Shown: in pieces, positions 16,457 through 24,967 of the stretch
Layout of the letters: each line of letters opens with the position of its first letter
Numbering within the stretch: the first letter of the stretch is position 1
Assembly (NCBI GenBank): GCA_902778115.1
Contig: CACYWG010000026.1
Location: 1 to 37,966, forward strand
Direction: 5' to 3'
Origin: Oscillospiraceae bacterium
Lineage (GTDB): Bacteria > Bacillota > Clostridia > Oscillospirales > Oscillospiraceae
DNA length: 37,966 nt
Program-made: the position numbers and the translations under genes
The notes under the pieces: generated by a model
The model's database searches: none
The model's input: only the letters and a program-made list of their open reading frames with translations
What the model was told of the DNA's origin: nothing

Positions 16457-16804
16457 ATGATCAGACGCAGTGAAGAAAAGATCGTGGAATCCAAAAAACT
16501 GTTCGGCGGCCAGGGCGAGGCAGAGATGCACAAGATCCTCAACGGCGCGCCGGAGATGTACAACAAGGGCCGGGTGTTCAACCACCTGGTGCTGCATCCC
16601 GGCTGCGAGGTCGGCTGGCACGTGCACCAGGGGGACGGCGAGACCTATTACATCCTCAAGGGGCACGGGACCTACAATGATAACGGGACAGTCGTCGAGG
16701 TCGGTCCGGGCGATGTGACCTTTACCGACAGCGGGGAAGGGCACGCCCTTCTCAACAGCGGCGAGGAGGATCTCGAGGCCATCGCGCTGATCCTGTACTG
16801 CTGA
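16457..16804 (+). CDS. single-domain cupin protein
   Basis: A 115-residue beta-barrel protein of the Cupin_2 type. The first cupin motif is visible as GWHVHQGDGETYYILKGHGTY (two His, Glu) and the second as PGDVTFTDSGEGHALLN, giving the usual His/His/Glu/His metal-binding set. Such proteins are small isomerases, sensors or sugar- and metabolite-binding proteins; nothing here fixes the substrate. ATG 16457 follows AAGGGGAG. It closes a two-gene unit with the preceding small membrane protein and is followed by a terminator. Confidence 0.88.
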   Translation: MIRRSEEKIVESKKLFGGQGEAEMHKILNGAPEMYNKGRVFNHLVLHPGCEVGWHVHQGDGETYYILKGHGTYNDNGTVVEVGPGDVTFTDSGEGHALLNSGEEDLEAIALILYC

Positions 16805-16817
16805 ATCCAAGCAAGGA

Positions 16818-16858
16818 TCATCGGCTTTCGCTTTGTCGAAAGTCGATGAACTTTTTTT
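16818..16858 (+). terminator. terminator after the cupin gene
   Basis: TCATCGGCTTTCG and CGAAAGTCGATGA pair with a single G-T wobble around CTTTGT and are followed by a run of seven T. Confidence 0.85.
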
Positions 16859-16942
16859 GTGGAAAATGTGAGATTGACAGAATAATAACGGGATTGTCAG
16901 AAACTTATCTAGGGAAAATGACGAAAACCGCCGTCAAATCGG

Positions 16943-16972
16943 TAGACAATGGCGATCGTTTTGTGCTATGAT
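16943..16972 (+). promoter_or_regulatory. promoter of the rnf operon
   Basis: TAGACA (16943-16948), 18-bp spacer, TATGAT (16967-16972) with an extended -10 TG one base upstream. It lies 30 bp before rnfC and after a strong terminator, so it should be the operon promoter. Confidence 0.75.
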
Positions 16973-17002
16973 ACAGGGGTCATTAAATGCGAGGTGAAGT
17001 GT

Positions 17003-18358
17003 ATGACCCATACTTTCAAGGGCGGCGTTCATCCCAATTACATGAAGGCACCGGAGATCCCGATGACCGTCATGACCCCGCCGCCTCAGGTAGTCATCCC
17101 TATGATCCAGCACATCGGTGCGCCCAACAAGCCTCTCGTGCAGAAGGGCGACTATGTCACGATGGGGCAGAAGATCGGCGAGAGCCCGGCTCCTGTCTCC
17201 GCGCCTGTCCACGCCTCCGTCTCCGGCAAGGTCGTGGCGGTCGAGCCCCGGCCTCATCCTCTGGGCGACATGATCCTGTCGGTCGTCATCGAAAACGACT
17301 ACAAGGACACGCCCTGCACCGATCTGGCTCCGCTTACGGAGGAGCAGCTGAAGGACTCCGACGCGATCCTGGAGCGCATCCGCGAGGCCGGCGTTGTCGG
17401 CATGGGCGGCGCGATGTTCCCGACCGCCTTCAAGATCCGCGGCGGCATCGGCAAGGTCGACAAGCTCATCATCAACGGCGCCGAGTGCGAGCCCTACCTC
17501 AACGGCGACCATCTGACGATGCTCAATTACCCCGAGCAGCTGCTCAAAGGCATCGAGCTTGTGCGCATTGCCAGCTGCCTGGACAAGTGCTACTACGGCA
17601 TCGAGAAGAATAAGCAGGACGCCATCGACCTGCTCAATTCTCTCCATCCCGAAAAGTACGGCATCGAGATCGTCCCCGAGGAGATCAAGTACCCCCAGGG
17701 CGCCGAGAAGATGCAGGTCAAGGCGGTCACCGGCCGCGAGGTCAAGCCCGGCGGCATCCCCTCGGGTGTCGGCGCCAACGTGGTCAGCACCCGCACCTGC
17801 TACGCGATCTACCAGGCCTGCTATGAGGGCAAGCCCGTGATCGAGCGTATCGTCACCGTCGCCGGCAGCGCGATGAAGGCACCGACGAACATCCTGACCC
17901 GTGTGGGCACGCCCTTTGAATACATCGCCGAGCAGTGCGGCGGCTTCGTGAAGACGCCGCGCAAGATCGTGCTCGGCGGCCCGATGATGGGCATCTGCGC
18001 CACCAGCCTCGAGGCGCCCAACATCAAGGGCACCGCCGGCGTCCTCTTCTTCACCGAGGAGGAAGACCGCCACGAGGACGAGCCGACCTGCATCCGCTGC
18101 GGCAAGTGCATCACCGTCTGCCCGATGAACCTCGAGCCGGTGTTCATGTACATGTACTACAGCAAGGGTGACTTTGAAAACATGGCGAAATACCATATCA
18201 CCGACTGCTTCGAATGCGGCAGCTGTGCGTTCAACTGCCCGGCCCGCATGCCTCTGACCCACGCCTTCAAGACGGCCAAGCTGATGTTCCAGGCCAAGGC
18301 CGCGAAGGAGAAGGCCAAGGCTGAAGCGGAAGCTGCCAGAAAGGAGGTCAAGGTCTGA
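17003..18358 (+). CDS. rnfC: electron transport complex subunit RnfC
   Basis: NADH-interacting peripheral subunit (451 residues) of the Rnf complex, which couples reduced ferredoxin oxidation by NAD+ to export of Na+ or H+. The first part has the biotin-like RnfC N-terminal domain and the NADH/FMN domain with GVVGMGGAMFPTAFK and INGAECEPYL. Two ferredoxin-type clusters follow: Cys363/366/369/373 (CIRCGKCITVCP) and Cys402/405/408/412 (CFECGSCAFNCP). ATG 17003 is preferred since GAGGTG (16991-16996) is 6 nt upstream and the protein then starts THTFKGGVHP as in relatives. The stop overlaps the rnfD start (TGATG). Confidence 0.96.
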   Translation: MTHTFKGGVHPNYMKAPEIPMTVMTPPPQVVIPMIQHIGAPNKPLVQKGDYVTMGQKIGESPAPVSAPVHASVSGKVVAVEPRPHPLGDMILSVVIENDYKDTPCTDLAPLTEEQLKDSDAILERIREAGVVGMGGAMFPTAFKIRGGIGKVDKLIINGAECEPYLNGDHLTMLNYPEQLLKGIELVRIASCLDKCYYGIEKNKQDAIDLLNSLHPEKYGIEIVPEEIKYPQGAEKMQVKAVTGREVKPGGIPSGVGANVVSTRTCYAIYQACYEGKPVIERIVTVAGSAMKAPTNILTRVGTPFEYIAEQCGGFVKTPRKIVLGGPMMGICATSLEAPNIKGTAGVLFFTEEEDRHEDEPTCIRCGKCITVCPMNLEPVFMYMYYSKGDFENMAKYHITDCFECGSCAFNCPARMPLTHAFKTAKLMFQAKAAKEKAKAEAEAARKEVKV

Positions 18359-19392
18359 TGGCTGTCAATCAGAAAGAACGCATCGTCTTTGACGTTGCCT
18401 ATCAGCCCCAGGTGCGCACGGACGTCAATACCGGCCGCCTGATGGGCCGCGTGATCTGCGCGCTGCTGCCGGCCGTGGCCGTCTCCGTTTGGCAGTTCGG
18501 CCTGCAGGCCCTGCTGCTGATCGCTGTCTCCGTCGCCTCCGCGGTCTTCTTCGAGTGGGCATACCGCAAGCTCCTGAAGAAATCCGCCACGATCGGCGAC
18601 TGCTCCGCCGCCGTGACCGGCCTGCTGCTGGCCATGACCATGCCTCCCACGGCGCCCCTGTGGCTGCCGGTGATCGGTACCTTCTTCGGCATCGTCGTCG
18701 TCAAGCAGCTCTACGGCGGCATCGGCAAGAACTTCCTCAACCCCGCCCTCGCGGCCCGCGCCTTCCTGCTGGCCTCCTATGCGATGGCGCTCGGGCAGTT
18801 CGCCTTGCCCCGCTCCCTGCAGGGCGTGGTGGACGGCATCTCCGCCGCCACTCCGCTCAGCTACCTCTACAGCGGCGAGCCCATGCCCGCCTACTACACG
18901 CTGCGCTCCATGATGCTGGGCATGCGTCCCGGCGCTCTGGGCGAGATCAGCGCGCTGGCGCTGCTGATCGGCGGGATTTACCTCGTCGTCAGCAAGGTCA
19001 TCTCCTGGCGCATCCCGGTGTCCTTCATCGGCACCGTCGCGCTGCTGACCCTGATCTTCGGGCATGAGGGCTATTCCAATGTGGACTTCATGCTCCTCAA
19101 CCTCTGCTCCGGCGGCCTGTTCCTCGCGGCCATCTTCATGGCCACCGACTACGCCACCAGCCCCGTCACCCTCAACGGCCAGCTGCTCTACGGCTTCGGC
19201 TGCGGCGTCATCACCGTGCTGATCCGCTACTTCGGCGGCTATCCCGAGGGCGTGACTTACGCCATCTTGCTGATGAACCTCTGCACCTGGGCCATCGACA
19301 AGGCCTTCCACCGTCATCAGTTCGGCGTGAGCAAGGAAGACATCGCGGCCGAGAAGGCGGCGAAGAAAGCGGCAAAGGAGGCGGCGAAATGA
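18358..19392 (+). CDS. rnfD: electron transport complex subunit RnfD
   Basis: Integral membrane subunit (344 residues) with about nine or ten helices that carries one covalently bound FMN and one riboflavin-type cofactor in the family. The covalent attachment motif is visible as SAATPLS with Thr165. The start is AHVAY-like in many relatives; here DVAYQPQVRTDVNTGRLMG. The C-terminus ends in a Lys/Ala-rich cytoplasmic helix. Start overlaps the rnfC stop by one base and the stop overlaps rnfG, so translation is coupled. Confidence 0.95.
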   Translation: MAVNQKERIVFDVAYQPQVRTDVNTGRLMGRVICALLPAVAVSVWQFGLQALLLIAVSVASAVFFEWAYRKLLKKSATIGDCSAAVTGLLLAMTMPPTAPLWLPVIGTFFGIVVVKQLYGGIGKNFLNPALAARAFLLASYAMALGQFALPRSLQGVVDGISAATPLSYLYSGEPMPAYYTLRSMMLGMRPGALGEISALALLIGGIYLVVSKVISWRIPVSFIGTVALLTLIFGHEGYSNVDFMLLNLCSGGLFLAAIFMATDYATSPVTLNGQLLYGFGCGVITVLIRYFGGYPEGVTYAILLMNLCTWAIDKAFHRHQFGVSKEDIAAEKAAKKAAKEAAK

Positions 19393-19949
19393 ATAAGATC
19401 CTGAAGCTGACCTTTGTCCTGTTTCTGATCTGTGCCATCGTGGCCGCCGTCCTCGGCGGCGTCAACGAGCTGACCTATCGCCGCATCGAGGCGCTCCAGG
19501 CGGCCAAGACCGCCGCTGCCTTCGGCGCGGTGCTCGAGAGCGAGAGCTACACGACGCTGGACGTCGCGTCCCAGACCATCGTCGCCAACGGCCAGAAGAT
19601 CAAAATCAACAGCATCTCCGAGGCCGATAACGGCAAGGGCTATGTGGTCGAGACCACCTTCTCCGGCGCGCAGGGCAACATCACCATGGTCGTCGGCGTG
19701 AACAAGGCCGGCAAGTGCACCGGCATCTCCATCACCGAGCATTCCGAGACCTCCGGTCTCGGCGCCAACGCAGCAAGCTCGGCCGAGGTCGGCGTCAACT
19801 TCCGCAATCAGTTCAAGGGCCAGGACGAGACCATCGCCTTGACCAAGGCAGGCGGCAAGATCGACGCGCTGTCCGGCGCCACCATCACCTCCCGCAGCGT
19901 GACCAACGCGACCCTCGCGGCGATCCTCGCCGTGAAGGCTCTGGGTTAA
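19389..19949 (+). CDS. rnfG: electron transport complex subunit RnfG
   Basis: Single-helix anchored subunit (186 residues) facing outward, with a covalently bound FMN. The helix spans about residues 5-26 and the attachment motif SGATITS has Thr165. The conserved GLGANA segment also occurs. ATG 19389 overlaps the rnfD stop by 4 bp. It feeds electrons between RnfD and RnfE/A in current models. Confidence 0.95.
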   Translation: MNKILKLTFVLFLICAIVAAVLGGVNELTYRRIEALQAAKTAAAFGAVLESESYTTLDVASQTIVANGQKIKINSISEADNGKGYVVETTFSGAQGNITMVVGVNKAGKCTGISITEHSETSGLGANAASSAEVGVNFRNQFKGQDETIALTKAGGKIDALSGATITSRSVTNATLAAILAVKALG

Positions 19950-19962
19950 GGAGGGCAGGCAA

Positions 19963-20667
19963 ATGTTTAAGAAACGGCTAAAAGAGGGCGTTATTACCAA
20001 TAACCCCATTCTCGTGCAGCAGCTGGGCATGTGCGCCACCATGGCCATCACGACCTCGCTCTTCAACGGCATCGGCATGGGCCTGTCCGTGCTGATCATC
20101 CTGACCTGCTGCAACGTGGCGGTCTCCGCCATCCGCAAGATCATCCCCGGTGAGATCCGCCTGGCGATCTTTGTCGTCGTCATCGCCGGCTTCGTCACCA
20201 TCGTCGACCTGCTGCTGCAGGCCTTCATCCCGGCGCTGAGCGAGTCGCTCGGCGTGTTTATCCCGCTGATCGTCGTCAACTGCATCATCATCGGCCGCGC
20301 CGAGGCCTACTGCCAGAAAAACGGCGTGTTCGACTCCTTCATCGACGGCATCACCCAGGGCCTCGGCTACACGGTCGTGCTGGTCGTGATGTGCCTGATC
20401 CGCGAGCTGCTCGGCAGCGGCCGCTTCGGCGGCGGCCTGATCGACCTCGCCCGCGGCATCACGCTCGACGGCACCGGCGCCGGCATCCAGATCTTCTCTC
20501 CCGACTACGGCGCCTCGATCCTGACCCTCCCGGTCGGCGGCTTCCTGACGCTGGGCTTCCTCTTCGCCGCGATGCAGTACGCGCTGAAGAAGGCCGCGGA
20601 GAAAAAGGAAAAACCCGTGGAAGAGGACGAAGACGAGACTGAAGAAGAGGAGGCGCTTGCGAAATGA
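19963..20667 (+). CDS. rnfE: electron transport complex subunit RnfE
   Basis: A 234-residue membrane subunit with six helices and the NPILVQQLGMCATMAITTSL start typical of RnfE/NqrD. It pairs with RnfA to hold a 2Fe-2S centre in the membrane (Cys in GMCATMA and TCCNVAVSAI). The C-terminus has an unusual acidic tail of about 20 residues made almost wholly of Glu, Asp and Lys. AAGGAGGG precedes ATG 19963; the end overlaps rnfA. Confidence 0.95.
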   Translation: MFKKRLKEGVITNNPILVQQLGMCATMAITTSLFNGIGMGLSVLIILTCCNVAVSAIRKIIPGEIRLAIFVVVIAGFVTIVDLLLQAFIPALSESLGVFIPLIVVNCIIIGRAEAYCQKNGVFDSFIDGITQGLGYTVVLVVMCLIRELLGSGRFGGGLIDLARGITLDGTGAGIQIFSPDYGASILTLPVGGFLTLGFLFAAMQYALKKAAEKKEKPVEEDEDETEEEEALAK

Positions 20668-21254
20668 GCGAACAGCTGACCAGCATCCTGACAATTTCCC
20701 TCGGCGCTATCCTGATCAACAACTTTATCTTCTCGCAGTTCCTGGGCTGCTGCCCCTTCCTGGGCTGCTCCAGCAAGGTCGAAACGGCCTCCGGCATGGG
20801 CCTGGCGGTCGTGTTCGTCATGGGTCTCGCCTCGGCGATCTGCTATGTGGTGAACATGCTGCTCGTCCGTCTGGGACTCGAATTCCTGCAGACCCTGGCC
20901 TTCATCCTGGTCATCGCCGCACTCGTCCAGTTCGTGGAGATGTTCCTCAAGAAGATGGTCCCCTCGCTCTATTCCGCACTCGGCATTTATCTGCCCCTGA
21001 TCACCACCAACTGCGCGGTGCTGGGCGTTGTGCTGCTGAACGTGCAGAATGACTACAACTTCATCGAGTCCGTGGTCTACGGCATTACCGGCGGCCTGGG
21101 CTTCATGCTGGCGATCGTTCTGTTTGCGAGCGTGCGTGAGCGCATCGACTTCTCCGATTATCCCGAGTGCTTCGAGGGCTTCCCGATCTGCCTGATCACC
21201 GCCGGTCTGCTGGCCCTGGCTTTCATGGGCTTCAACGGCATGAAGATCTTTTAA
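20664..21254 (+). CDS. rnfA: electron transport complex subunit RnfA
   Basis: A 196-residue membrane protein with six helices, the partner of RnfE with inverted topology. Signatures include INNFIFSQFLGCCPFLGCS near the N-terminus, with the Cys that bind the membrane 2Fe-2S centre, and LPLITTNCAVLGV in the middle. ATG overlaps the rnfE stop by 4 bp. Confidence 0.95.
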   Translation: MSEQLTSILTISLGAILINNFIFSQFLGCCPFLGCSSKVETASGMGLAVVFVMGLASAICYVVNMLLVRLGLEFLQTLAFILVIAALVQFVEMFLKKMVPSLYSALGIYLPLITTNCAVLGVVLLNVQNDYNFIESVVYGITGGLGFMLAIVLFASVRERIDFSDYPECFEGFPICLITAGLLALAFMGFNGMKIF

Positions 21255-21269
21255 GGAGGGCGCTGCGAT

Positions 21270-22064
21270 ATGACGATTCTGTATTCTGTTCTCGTTCTCG
21301 GCGCACTCGGCGCGATTTTCGGCGCGCTGCTGGCCTTTGCCTCCAAAATCTTCTATGTCGAGGTTGATCCCAAGCAGGCGGCCGTGCGTGAGTGCCTGGC
21401 CGGCGCCAACTGCGGCGGATGCGGCTATCCCGGCTGCGACGGCTATGCCGCCGCGGTCGCCAGGGGCGAGGCGCCCTGCAACAAGTGCGTGGCCTGCGCG
21501 CCCGAGATGCACGCCAAGATCGCCGAGATCATGGGCGCATCCAATGAGGAAGCCGAGAAGATGGTCGCCTTTGTGCCCTGCTCCGGCTGCACCGACGTGG
21601 CCGAGCCCCGCTTCAACTACTCCGGCCCCGAGGACTGCCGCGCGGCCATGCTCTTCGGCGGCAAGAGCAACAAGCTCTGCACCTTCGCCTGCATCGGCCT
21701 GGGCAACTGCGTCAAGGCCTGCCAGTTCGGCGCCATGCACCTGGAAAACGGCGTCGCCAAGGTCGACCGTTCCAAGTGCGTCGGCTGCGGCGCCTGCGTG
21801 GACGCCTGCCCCAAGAGCATCGTCAAGCTCATCCCCGAGAGCCAGCGCGTCATGCCCGCCTGCTCCAGCCACGACAAGGGCGCGGCGGTGATGAAGATCT
21901 GCAAGGCCGGCTGCATCGGCTGCATGAAGTGCCAGCGCGAGTGCCCCGCCGGCGCGATAGAGGTCAAGGACTTCCTGGCTGTGGTCGATCCCGAGAAGTG
22001 CACCCGCTGCGGTCACTGCGCGGAGGTCTGTCCGCGCCACATCATCACCGATTTCGGCGAATAA
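21270..22064 (+). CDS. rnfB: electron transport complex subunit RnfB, polyferredoxin
   Basis: The ferredoxin-accepting subunit (264 residues). An N-terminal helix (residues 2-24) anchors it. The Fes-type cluster motif is Cys42-x5-Cys48-x2-Cys51-x4-Cys56. Four further four-Cys sets follow: 137/141/147/151, 170/173/176/180, 215/218/221/225 and 244/247/250/254, the last three of the classic CxxCxxCxxxC type, so five clusters can be proposed. AAGGAGGG precedes ATG 21270. It ends the operon in the clostridial C-D-G-E-A-B order and is followed by a strong terminator. Confidence 0.96.
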   Translation: MTILYSVLVLGALGAIFGALLAFASKIFYVEVDPKQAAVRECLAGANCGGCGYPGCDGYAAAVARGEAPCNKCVACAPEMHAKIAEIMGASNEEAEKMVAFVPCSGCTDVAEPRFNYSGPEDCRAAMLFGGKSNKLCTFACIGLGNCVKACQFGAMHLENGVAKVDRSKCVGCGACVDACPKSIVKLIPESQRVMPACSSHDKGAAVMKICKAGCIGCMKCQRECPAGAIEVKDFLAVVDPEKCTRCGHCAEVCPRHIITDFGE

Positions 22065-22076
22065 TCATCATCATGC

Positions 22077-22113
22077 AAAAACAGGCTTCCGGAAAGACCG
22101 GAAGCCTGTTTTT
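22077..22113 (+). terminator. terminator of the rnf operon
   Basis: ACAGGCTTCCGG, loop AAAGA, CCGGAAGCCTGT followed by TTTTTT: a 12-bp perfect stem with T-run and an A-run on the left. Confidence 0.95.
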
Positions 22114-22147
22114 TACAGTTTTTTAACCTTTCCCAAAGCCGCCGGTG

Positions 22148-22353
22148 TATAATGATTATATGATGGTGAAAAGATAAATAGCTTTTCACCGCGCCGCTTT
22201 GCGGCGCAGCAAAACAGCAGCGCTGTTTTGCCATATACTCATTGCAATGAACATCAGGCGAATGATTCTATGAATCATTCGCTGCCAAACTTGTTGTTCG
22301 GCAGCGAAATCAATCGAATCCTCGATCGATTTCACCATCCGATGATCATTATA
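22148..22353 (+). repeat. about 205-bp multi-hairpin repeat, copy 1 (before a response regulator gene)
   Basis: The element is bounded by TATAATGAT (22148-22156) and its complement ATCATTATA (22345-22353). Inside are, in order, hairpins at 22165-22190, 22191-22207 (GCGCCGC-TTT-GCGGCGC), 22209-22231, a palindrome TCATTGCAATGA at 22239-22250, hairpins at 22258-22282 (11-bp stem), 22281-22304 and 22306-22333. TATATG before the first hairpin can pair with CATATA after the third, giving a branched fold. Copy 2 at 33636-33839 has the same order and largely the same sequence. The 3' edge is 31 bp before the response regulator start, so it would sit in its 5' leader. Confidence 0.85.
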
Positions 22354-22384
22354 ATAGGATCAAACAAACTGCGGAGGGAAGAAC

Positions 22385-23074
22385 ATGAGCAAACGCGCTT
22401 TGATCGTTGAGGACGACAGCAATATCGCCGAGCTCCTGCGCCTGTATCTGGGGCGGGACGGCTTTGAAGTGATGATCACCGGCGACGGCAGCAAGGCCGA
22501 AGGCATCTTTGATCTCTTTACGCCGGACGTGGTGCTGCTGGACATCATGCTGCCCGGCAAGGACGGCTGGCAGATCTGCCGGGACATCCGCAAGAAATCC
22601 TCCACGCCGATCATCATGCTCACGGCAAAAGGGGAGACCACCGACAAGGTCAGCGGCCTGGAGATGGGCGCGGACGACTATGTGACCAAGCCCTTCGACG
22701 TCAAGGAGCTGATCGCCCGCATCCACGCGGTCATGCGCCGCACGGACGCCGATGCGCCGGTGGAGAAAAAGCTGACGTTTGACAAGCTCGTGATCAACCT
22801 GGACTCCTATGAGCTGATCGTGGACGGCAAAAAGGTCGATACACCGCCGAAGGAGATGGAGCTGCTGTTCCATCTGGCCTCCTCCCCGAACCGCGTGTTC
22901 ACCCGCAACCAGCTGCTGGACGAAGTCTGGGGCTTTGACTATTTCGGCGACTCCCGCACGGTGGACGTGCATATCAAGCGTCTGCGCGAAAAACTCGAGG
23001 GCGTGTCCGACCAGTGGTGCCTGAAGACCGTCTGGGGCGTCGGCTACAAGTTCGAGGTCGAAACCGGCGCTTGA
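22385..23074 (+). CDS. OmpR/PhoB-family response regulator (orphan)
   Basis: A 229-residue two-component regulator. The receiver domain (1-120) has the acidic pocket EDD (9-11), phospho-acceptor Asp53 in LLDIMLPGKDG, the conserved Thr/Ala region MLTAKG and Lys102 in TKPFD. The DNA-binding winged helix (about 130-226) ends with RTVDVHIKRLREKLE and VWGVGYKFE, typical of the Trans_reg_C domain. ATG 22385 follows GGAGGG. No histidine kinase gene follows; a terminator and a convergent degV-type gene come next, so its kinase partner lies elsewhere. The upstream structured repeat is the only visible leader feature. Confidence 0.93.
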   Translation: MSKRALIVEDDSNIAELLRLYLGRDGFEVMITGDGSKAEGIFDLFTPDVVLLDIMLPGKDGWQICRDIRKKSSTPIIMLTAKGETTDKVSGLEMGADDYVTKPFDVKELIARIHAVMRRTDADAPVEKKLTFDKLVINLDSYELIVDGKKVDTPPKEMELLFHLASSPNRVFTRNQLLDEVWGFDYFGDSRTVDVHIKRLREKLEGVSDQWCLKTVWGVGYKFEVETGA

Positions 23075-23085
23075 GCACAGACAGA

Positions 23086-23118
23086 AAAAAGACAGGGAAA
23101 ACTTTTCCCTGTCTTTTT
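23086..23118. terminator. bidirectional terminator between convergent genes
   Basis: AAAAAGACAGGGAAAA, loop CTT, TTCCCTGTCTTTTT, flanked by A- and T-runs. It serves both the response regulator and the DegV gene. Confidence 0.9.
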
Positions 23119-23133
23119 ATTTGTTATGCCCTG

Positions 23134-24018
23134 TTATTCCGGGCGTCTGCCGTCGCAAAGGTAGAAGACGGTGAGCAGACCAGGGCCGCAGTGCGCGCCG
23201 ATGACAACGCCGAGCGCGGTGATCGTGATGCGGCCGACCTGGGGATAGGCCTTTTTGATCTCATCGCGTACCCATTCGGCGTCCGCGCGGCAGTCTGCCT
23301 GCAGGATGTGAAATTCCAGCCCGGTGGGATCGATGCGGCTGAGGTCGTTCAGCACGCCGCTGAGGATGGCGTTCAGCGCCGCCTTGCGCCCGCGCACCTT
23401 TTTCGCCACGTCCAGGGTGCCGCCGTCGGGGACATAGAGGACAGGCTTGATATTGAGCATCGAGCCGACCAGCGCGGCGGAGTTGGAGACGCGGCCGCCG
23501 GCCTTGAGGTAGTTCAGGTCGTCCACGGTGAAGCGGTGAGCGATCTTCAGCTTGTTCTCTTCGCCCCAGGCGACGACCTCGTCAAAGCCTTTCCCTTCCT
23601 CTTTCAGGCGCACCATCCGCTCGACCAGCAGGCCCAGACCGCCGGAGATACAGCGTGTATCCATCACGTAGAGCTTCTGCTCAGGGTATTCGGGACGGAT
23701 CATATCGGCGGCCTTGTTGGCGTTGACAAAGGAAACGGACATCTTCTGGCTCATGTCCAGGAAGATCACGTCCTTGCCGGTGTCCAGCAGCCCCTTGAAA
23801 AAGTCATAGTAGCTGAATTCGTTGATCATCGAGGTCTTGAGACGGTCGCCTTTTCGCATGCCTTCATAGATGGCCTGACGGCTCTCCTCGCGGCAGTCGT
23901 CCTCGCACAGGCGGTCGCCGACGGTAAAGGTATAAGCGATAAAGGGGATCTTGTGTTCGTCCAGATAAGTCCTCGGCAGATCGGAGGTCGAGGAGGTGGC
24001 AATCAGATAATCGCGCAT
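23134..24018 (-). CDS. DegV family protein (fatty-acid binding, FakB-like)
   Basis: A 294-residue cytoplasmic protein. DegV/FakB proteins bind a fatty acid and present it to the kinase FakA for phospholipid synthesis. Recognisable segments are the start DYLIATSSTSDLPRTYLDE, LKTSMINEFSYYDFF in place of the usual TSQPS motif, IFLDMSQKMSVSFVNAN, MDTRCISGGLGLLV and the LNYLKAGGRVS and LNIKPVL blocks in the second domain. The TSM substitution near the acyl-head pocket is worth noting but seen in DegV subfamilies. ATG 24018 follows AAGGAGAAAC on the minus strand. It stands alone, with terminators on both sides. Confidence 0.9.
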   Translation of the reverse strand: MRDYLIATSSTSDLPRTYLDEHKIPFIAYTFTVGDRLCEDDCREESRQAIYEGMRKGDRLKTSMINEFSYYDFFKGLLDTGKDVIFLDMSQKMSVSFVNANKAADMIRPEYPEQKLYVMDTRCISGGLGLLVERMVRLKEEGKGFDEVVAWGEENKLKIAHRFTVDDLNYLKAGGRVSNSAALVGSMLNIKPVLYVPDGGTLDVAKKVRGRKAALNAILSGVLNDLSRIDPTGLEFHILQADCRADAEWVRDEIKKAYPQVGRITITALGVVIGAHCGPGLLTVFYLCDGRRPE

Positions 24019-24060
24019 ATGTTTCTCCTTGTTCTTTGTAGTCTTTGCCTATTATACAAC

Positions 24061-24099
24061 AAAAACGCCGCGCAGGGAAGTCCTGCGCGGCATTTTTTC
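24061..24099 (-). terminator. terminator after the zinc-ribbon gene
   Basis: AACGCCGCGCAGG, loop GAAG-like, TCCTGCGCGGCATTTTTT. On the minus strand it follows the zinc-ribbon stop and runs into TTTTTGTTG, ending the three-gene leftward unit. Confidence 0.85.
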
Positions 24100-24111
24100 C
24101 AGTACCTGACA

Positions 24112-24933
24112 TTACCAGTCGGAATCCCAGTCGGTGTCGCCGGCATCCCAGCTGTCGAAATCATAGTCCCAGCTGTCAGAGTCGTCGCCCTCGTCCTCGG
24201 AATCGGAAGCGTAGAAGGTGCTGTCGCTGAAGCTTTCGATCCCATAGTCGTCATGATAATAGGAGGAGCTGTAATAGTCCTCGTAATTGGTTTCCAGTTC
24301 CTCATCGACGACTCCCATCGGGATCCAATCAAGAACGGTGTTGCTGTAGTAATACCAGTCGTTGTCCTGATGGTAATAGTAGTTGTCGTTGTAGTGGTAG
24401 TATCCTTTGTACGGCTTTTTGGGACCGGACGACAAAAGCATGCTGACCGCCAGCACGGCGGCAATGATAATGAGCACGAAGGAAGAGGAAAAGAAAGAGC
24501 GTTTTTTCCCGCCCATGCCGTTGCTGCGCAAAACCCGGGTATTGTCCGCGCCGCCGCGCCGCCTCACGGTCTCGTCCCGCAGCTTGAGATAGAGCTCCCG
24601 TACCGCAAAGGCTTCGTCCGGCCCCTGGTAGCGGATGGAGCGGCTGCCGTCGGCCTTGTTCTTGTATACGACGAAGTTACCGTCGTAGTCACGATAAATG
24701 CCGAAAGCACGGGGATCCGGATAATCCTGCCCGATGAAAAAGCGCATCTGCGCAAGCGGCATGTTTTTCTCGCGGCAAAAGGCCTTGAGCTCGTCGATCG
24801 TGCGGGGAATGCCGGTCCGCCCGGACTCCGATGCGGGAGCGGCGGCATTTTCCGACACCGGAGCGCCGCAATGGGGGCAGATCCGGTCGCTCGGACCGAG
24901 ACGCGATCCGCAGTATTCACAATAGTTTGCCAT
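24112..24933 (-). CDS. zinc-ribbon membrane protein with Tyr/Asp-rich tail
   Basis: A 273-residue protein. The N-terminal zinc ribbon has Cys5, Cys8, Cys19 and Cys22 (YCEYCG, ICPHCG). A predicted cytoplasmic alpha/beta region (about 43-120) follows, then a basic stretch and one membrane helix (about 148-168, FVLIIIAAVLAVSMLLSS). The outward C-terminus, about 100 residues, is dominated by Tyr, Asp, Ser and Trp (KGYYHYNDNYYYHQDNDWYY, and DSDSWDYDFDSWDAGDTDW). The tail could bind metal or cell-wall polymers, which is inference. ATG 24933 has AAGGAG upstream on the minus strand. It is the last gene of a leftward set with the next two. Confidence 0.75.
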   Translation of the reverse strand: MANYCEYCGSRLGPSDRICPHCGAPVSENAAAPASESGRTGIPRTIDELKAFCREKNMPLAQMRFFIGQDYPDPRAFGIYRDYDGNFVVYKNKADGSRSIRYQGPDEAFAVRELYLKLRDETVRRRGGADNTRVLRSNGMGGKKRSFFSSSFVLIIIAAVLAVSMLLSSGPKKPYKGYYHYNDNYYYHQDNDWYYYSNTVLDWIPMGVVDEELETNYEDYYSSSYYHDDYGIESFSDSTFYASDSEDEGDDSDSWDYDFDSWDAGDTDWDSDW

Positions 24934-24967
24934 CAGTGCGCTCCTTTCTCAGTAACTGTCCGTGAAC

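Noticed and set aside
20505..22040. A 511-codon minus-strand frame over rnfE, rnfA and rnfB
   Set aside because: Antisense to the rnf operon, which has cofactor motifs and ribosome sites on the plus strand.
22148..22353. CRISPR array or tRNA cluster from the serial hairpins
   Set aside because: Hairpins differ from each other, there are no regular spacers, and no cas gene or tRNA fold is present.
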